A DNA stretch of 5,956 nt from positions 1 to 5,956 of the forward strand of contig JACUUW010000121.1 of assembly GCA_014859075.1 (NCBI GenBank), read 5' to 3'. The position numbers and the translations under genes were made by a program. Below are positions 5,041 to 5,956 of the stretch, in pieces (position 1 is the first letter of the stretch; each line of letters opens with the position of its first letter). The DNA comes from Desulforudis sp. GTDB lineage: Bacteria > Bacillota > Desulfotomaculia > Desulfotomaculales > Desulforudaceae. Below the pieces are notes generated by a model. The model searched no databases. It was not told where the DNA came from and was given only the letters and a program-made list of their open reading frames with translations.

Positions 5041-5153
5041 GAGAAAAACTGGCCATCGCTTGGCGGGCTTTGGGTACGCTTGCCGAGGCGCTGAACGAAC
5101 CTGCATCGGCCGTAATACGGGACGCGGCTCGTCGTCCGGGTGGACGGGCGTGA
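5028..5153 (+). pseudogene. HI0074-type HEPN partner, truncated at repeat junction
   Basis: GTG 5028 overlaps the MNT stop (13 bp) and follows GGAAGAGGGA at 5013-5022. The protein starts VERIREKLAIAWRALGTLAE and continues ALNEPASAVIRDA. This is the start of the HI0074 family, whose members go on with '(A/S)IQRFEFTFE' after 'RDA'. Here the frame instead runs into the repeated ABC ATPase sequence at 5119-5127 and ends as ARRPGGRA with TGA 5151-5153, giving 41 residues against roughly 130 for the family. The HEPN catalytic Rx4-6H region is absent, so the fragment cannot be an active nuclease. Confidence 0.8.
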
Positions 5154-5280
5154 GCGCCTGCCCGTCCTGGCCCGGACCATCGGCGCCGCCGGCCGCGCCC
5201 TCTACGCCTTGGAACCGCGGCACTGCACGCTGGAGGAACTGTTCCTGGAACTCACGTCCGGGGGTGAGGCGGATGCTTAG
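5119..5280 (+). pseudogene. Headless 3' fragment of the ABC ATPase gene
   Basis: Encodes residues 251-303 of the ATPase with two changes (V271I and C272G) and the same TAG stop at 5278-5280. No Walker or signature motif is included and there is no proper start; the frame is closed upstream by TAA 5113-5115. It is a by-product of the repeat junction and not an active gene. It carries the ribosome binding site for the permease copy that follows. Confidence 0.88.
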
Positions 5281-5956
5281 CGGCTTTTTCGCCGTGGCCC
5301 GGCTGAGTCTGGCCGAGGTCCTCTACAAGCGCATCATGGCCGCCGCGGCCGTACTGACCCTGGGTTACCTGTTTCTCTTCGGTCTGGGCATGCATTACCT
5401 CGGTCGCAACTGGGGATCCGGGTTAAACGAGCTGGCCGCCGCGCAGCTGTTTTCCCTGGCGCTCTACGTGGCCGTGCTGCTGGTCTCCCTGCTGGCCGTA
5501 CTGCTCGGCGTCGGGGCGATCGCCGGGGAGATCGAAAGCGGCACCGCCCACGCCGTGTTGAGCCGGCCGCTGTCCCGGACCGCCTTTCTCCTGGGCAAAT
5601 ACACCGGTTACGCCGCCTTCATGGCTTTGTACGCTTTGTGCTTTTTCCTCGGGTTGTGGCTGCTGATGGCCTGGCAGGCCGGGGTCGCCCTGACCGGTTT
5701 CGGTCCCGCCCTGGGCCTGTTTATGTTACAGCCCCTGGTGCTTCTCAGCCTGGCTTTCTGGGCCAGTACCGTGTTTTCCACTATCGGTGCCGGCGTGGTG
5801 GTCTTCATCCTCTACGGGTTGAACATGATCGGCGGCCTGGTGGAGCAGATCGGGGCGCTTCTGGGCCAAGCCGGTCACGAATCCGCCCCGGCGCTGGTCA
5901 ACCTGGGCATCGTCTCCAGCCTGATCCTGCCGGTCGACGCCCTTTACCGGCTGGCC
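5273..5956 (+). CDS. ABC-2 type permease, second copy (runs off the window)
   Basis: The first 228 codons are the same as those of the permease at 1105-1959, including the ribosome binding site GGGGGTGAG at 5259-5267, the first five membrane segments and the GEIESGTAHA loop. The sequence leaves the window after 'VDALYRLA'. If the downstream part is intact this is a complete second permease gene. It has no ATPase gene of its own directly upstream, only the 53-codon fragment, so the protein would depend on the ATPase encoded at 201-1112. It would probably be transcribed by read-through from the MNT/HEPN remnant in front of it. Confidence 0.88.
   Translation, partial: MLSGFFAVARLSLAEVLYKRIMAAAAVLTLGYLFLFGLGMHYLGRNWGSGLNELAAAQLFSLALYVAVLLVSLLAVLLGVGAIAGEIESGTAHAVLSRPLSRTAFLLGKYTGYAAFMALYALCFFLGLWLLMAWQAGVALTGFGPALGLFMLQPLVLLSLAFWASTVFSTIGAGVVVFILYGLNMIGGLVEQIGALLGQAGHESAPALVNLGIVSSLILPVDALYRLA

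Larger units (their letters stand above)
5119..5956 (+). repeat. Long direct repeat, copy 2
   Basis: Copy of 951-1788 in the same orientation, running to the window end. Differences from copy 1: 5148 is G (C in copy 1), 5179 is A (G), 5181 is C (T) and 5182 is G (T). From 5183 to 5956 I see no difference. The left end falls inside the HEPN fragment at GGGACGCGGCTC, which makes the junction sequence shared between the two joined genes. Confidence 0.95.

Noticed and set aside
951..5956. Composite transposon bounded by insertion sequences
   Set aside because: The repeats encode ABC transporter parts, with no transposase and no terminal inverted repeats.
1..5956. CRISPR array, tRNA or rRNA genes
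   Set aside because: No regularly spaced short repeats and no tRNA or rRNA-like sequence seen on either strand.

Overview
The window looks like chromosomal DNA of a GC-rich bacterium. A GC-rich member of the Clostridia (Peptococcaceae-like or thermophilic) is my best guess. The basis is the near-perfect AAGGGGGGTGAT Shine-Dalgarno site, the tightly overlapping genes, the DUF4367-like protein beside a Nos-type ABC pair, and the density of toxin-antitoxin genes. This is inference; no rRNA or other marker gene is present.

Layout, all genes on the + strand. (1) Positions 1-1959 are a GC-rich operon: the C-terminal end of an unidentified, possibly exported protein, an ABC-transporter ATPase, and its six-helix ABC-2-type permease, each overlapping the next. 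(2) Positions 1960-2252 are a gene-free leader holding an extended -10 promoter between two copies of TGTAAACTA. (3) Positions 2253-2770 are a type II toxin-antitoxin pair (Unstab_antitox family / RelE-ParE family). (4) Positions 2941-3674 are a more AT-rich MNT nucleotidyltransferase / HEPN pair. (5) Positions 3675-4685 are a damaged block: an unrecognised stretch, an ImmA/IrrE (M78) metallopeptidase that has lost its N-terminal region, and a PIN-domain gene cut off at mid-length. (6) Positions 4732-5153 are a second MNT gene of a different subtype whose HI0074-type HEPN partner is cut after about 33 codons. (7) From 5119 to the window end the sequence returns to the ABC operon: 838 bp repeat positions 951-1788, with four mismatches all in the first 64 bp and none seen in the last 774.

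The main structural result is this long direct repeat, 4168 bp apart, which encloses four different toxin-antitoxin-like modules. The junction lies inside the second HEPN gene at a short shared sequence (GGGACGCGGCTC). The simplest reading is a tandem duplication of a 4168-bp unit, or an equivalent misassembly. It would leave one truncated HEPN gene, a headless ATPase fragment and a second permease gene. Recombination between the repeats would delete the whole toxin-antitoxin block, so those modules could in principle penalise loss of the duplication.

I do not see a clearly new system. The closest candidates are the M78 peptidase / PIN pair, whose copy here is broken at both ends, and the nested arrangement of toxin-antitoxin modules between long repeats.
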